NCBI GenBank assembly: GCA_008508345.1
Contig: QNGE01003565.1
Location: 4,466 to 68,465 of the forward strand
Direction: 5' to 3'
DNA length: 64,000 bases
Origin: Paragonimus westermani
Taxonomy: Eukaryota; Platyhelminthes; Trematoda; Plagiorchiida; Troglotrematidae
In this document: positions 63,203 to 64,000 of the stretch, piece after piece
How positions within the stretch are numbered: the stretch's first letter is position 1
How the letters are laid out: each line of letters begins with the position of its first letter
The notes under the pieces: generated by a model
Told to the model about the DNA's origin: nothing
Database searches by the model: none
Seen by the model: the letters and a program-made list of their open reading frames with translations, nothing else
Position numbers and translations under genes: made by a program

Positions 63203-63390
63203 AAGTGTATTGGATTCTATGAGATAGTGAAACAGTTGGGTAACAGAGTCCAAGTGTGGAACTTCCGAGATGCTGGTGTGGCTTCGTAGCTCGGCTGGTA
63301 GAGCGCTTGCTACGTTGAGGTATGCCGTTTCTCCCACTGACTCGAACCTAGCAGAAGCCTTGATTCCTCAGAGTTGAGTTTCATCTGAAG
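63203..63390 (+). mobile_element. tRNA-like repeat unit, right member of inverted pair
   Basis: This is homologous to the unit at 62943-63122 but in the opposite direction, so the two leaders face each other across about 80 bases. The A-box-like TAGCTCGGCTGG is at 63287-63298 and the B-box-like GACTCGAACCT at 63339-63349, again 40 bases apart. The shared leader includes GGGTAACAGAGTCCAA at about 63238-63253. The match to the left member is about 70% by eye, so the pair is old or was formed from two diverged copies. It differs in sequence from the SINE family at 1, 13151 and 16807. Confidence 0.7.
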
Positions 63391-63394
63391 ACGT

Positions 63395-64000
63395 AATTCT
63401 ACCAAACTACGTATTGGTGATAAATTTAGTCACAGACTTAGGGAGGAACACGTGAATGCTGCGCAGGAGAGCGAGAAATGGGATCACCGAATTTGATTCA
63501 GTGAAATACAAAGAAAGGGTGATTTGGTGTATGAGAGCGCAATCAGCTGTCGTTGTCTCGATTTGGGTAAGTGGAACAACATACGGTAGTATGTACAGTA
63601 ACAAGTGCGGTCAAGAAACTTTCGGATTGCTTGGACCAGAAGAGGGGAGACTTAGTGACCTCAATGGGAAGCTTTGATGGGACAATTTGACCTTCAAAGC
63701 GCCGAGCTCAAAGTCGAGTAGGAGGTTGGGAACCAGTATGTTTCATCATATGTGCATTAAATTGCCCACAAACCATGGGTCTACTCAAACTAGCGATGAT
63801 TGCGTAGTTCAGCCGCTTTCAGGATGAAACCGTTGGTCAAACAGACAGTATTTGCACCTTCTAGAGCACAGTACTCCAACACTTCCATGTAGGTAACCGA
63901 AAACGCACCAACTCAGTTCCAAGCAGACACTGATCGTTCTCCTCATTTTGGTGTCATAATCATCGACAGCAAAACATCAGTGTGAACCATTGGTGCTTGA
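63395..64000. other. Unassigned right edge
   Basis: Overlapping frames at 63407-63604 (-) and 63456-63677 (+) show no motif. The region may belong to an element continuing beyond the window. Confidence 0.5.

Noticed and set aside
62975..63352. Two tRNA genes in opposite directions
   Set aside because: A and B boxes are present, but there are no paired acceptor stems and no convincing anticodon arms, and the homology extends beyond the tRNA part; they are repeats.
1..64000. CRISPR arrays, bacterial operons, rRNA genes, phage modules
   Set aside because: No regular spaced repeats, no ribosome-binding-site-led gene series and no rRNA-like sequence were seen; the content is eukaryotic repeat DNA.

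Overview
The window looks like repeat-rich intergenic or intronic DNA from a flatworm, most likely a digenean trematode. No host exon, rRNA gene or functional tRNA gene could be recognised. Open frames are short on both strands throughout. Almost everything that can be identified is a decayed transposable element: RTE-type and CR1-type non-LTR retrotransposons, a Penelope-like element with a GIY-YIG nuclease, an R2-like reverse transcriptase remnant, a mariner-like transposase remnant, and tRNA-derived SINEs. That mix is familiar from fluke genomes, but the organism assignment is inference. All protein-family calls come from reading translations by eye, with no database search.

Layout. 1-1.35 kb: a SINE copy cut by the window edge, an R2-like RT remnant and a GIY-YIG (Penelope-like) remnant. 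1.35-13.1 kb: mostly unassigned, with one weak Gypsy-integrase-like patch near 8.6 kb. 13.15 and 16.8 kb: two further copies of the same SINE family. 23.4 kb: an 84-bp nearly perfect palindrome. 26.3 kb: a hammerhead-ribozyme-like core on the minus strand. 29.6-31.25 kb: a long Penelope-like relic (+). 33.3-36.05 kb: an RTE-type element (+) with endonuclease and RT domains. 36-44.8 kb: no recognised element; the plus strand is visibly A-rich. 44.8-46.5 kb: a CR1-type RT (+). 47.2-47.4 kb: a terminal-inverted-repeat element sharing its arm with the 23.4 kb palindrome. 47.66-48.1 kb: another CR1-like tail. 51.2-52.4 kb (+) and 55.5-52.84 kb (-): two more RTE-type copies facing each other. 56.0-56.6 kb: a further RT remnant. 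61.2-61.6 kb (-): a mariner-like transposase remnant. 62.94-63.39 kb: a head-to-head pair of tRNA-like repeat units.

The coding relics carry frameshifts, stops and altered catalytic motifs, so none should make an active protein. SINE copies 1 and 2 are far more alike (about 15 differences in 190 bases by eye) than the LINE copies are intact, so that SINE family appears to have moved more recently. The observations most worth following are the palindrome with its related TIR element, the inverted tRNA-like pair and the hammerhead-like core.
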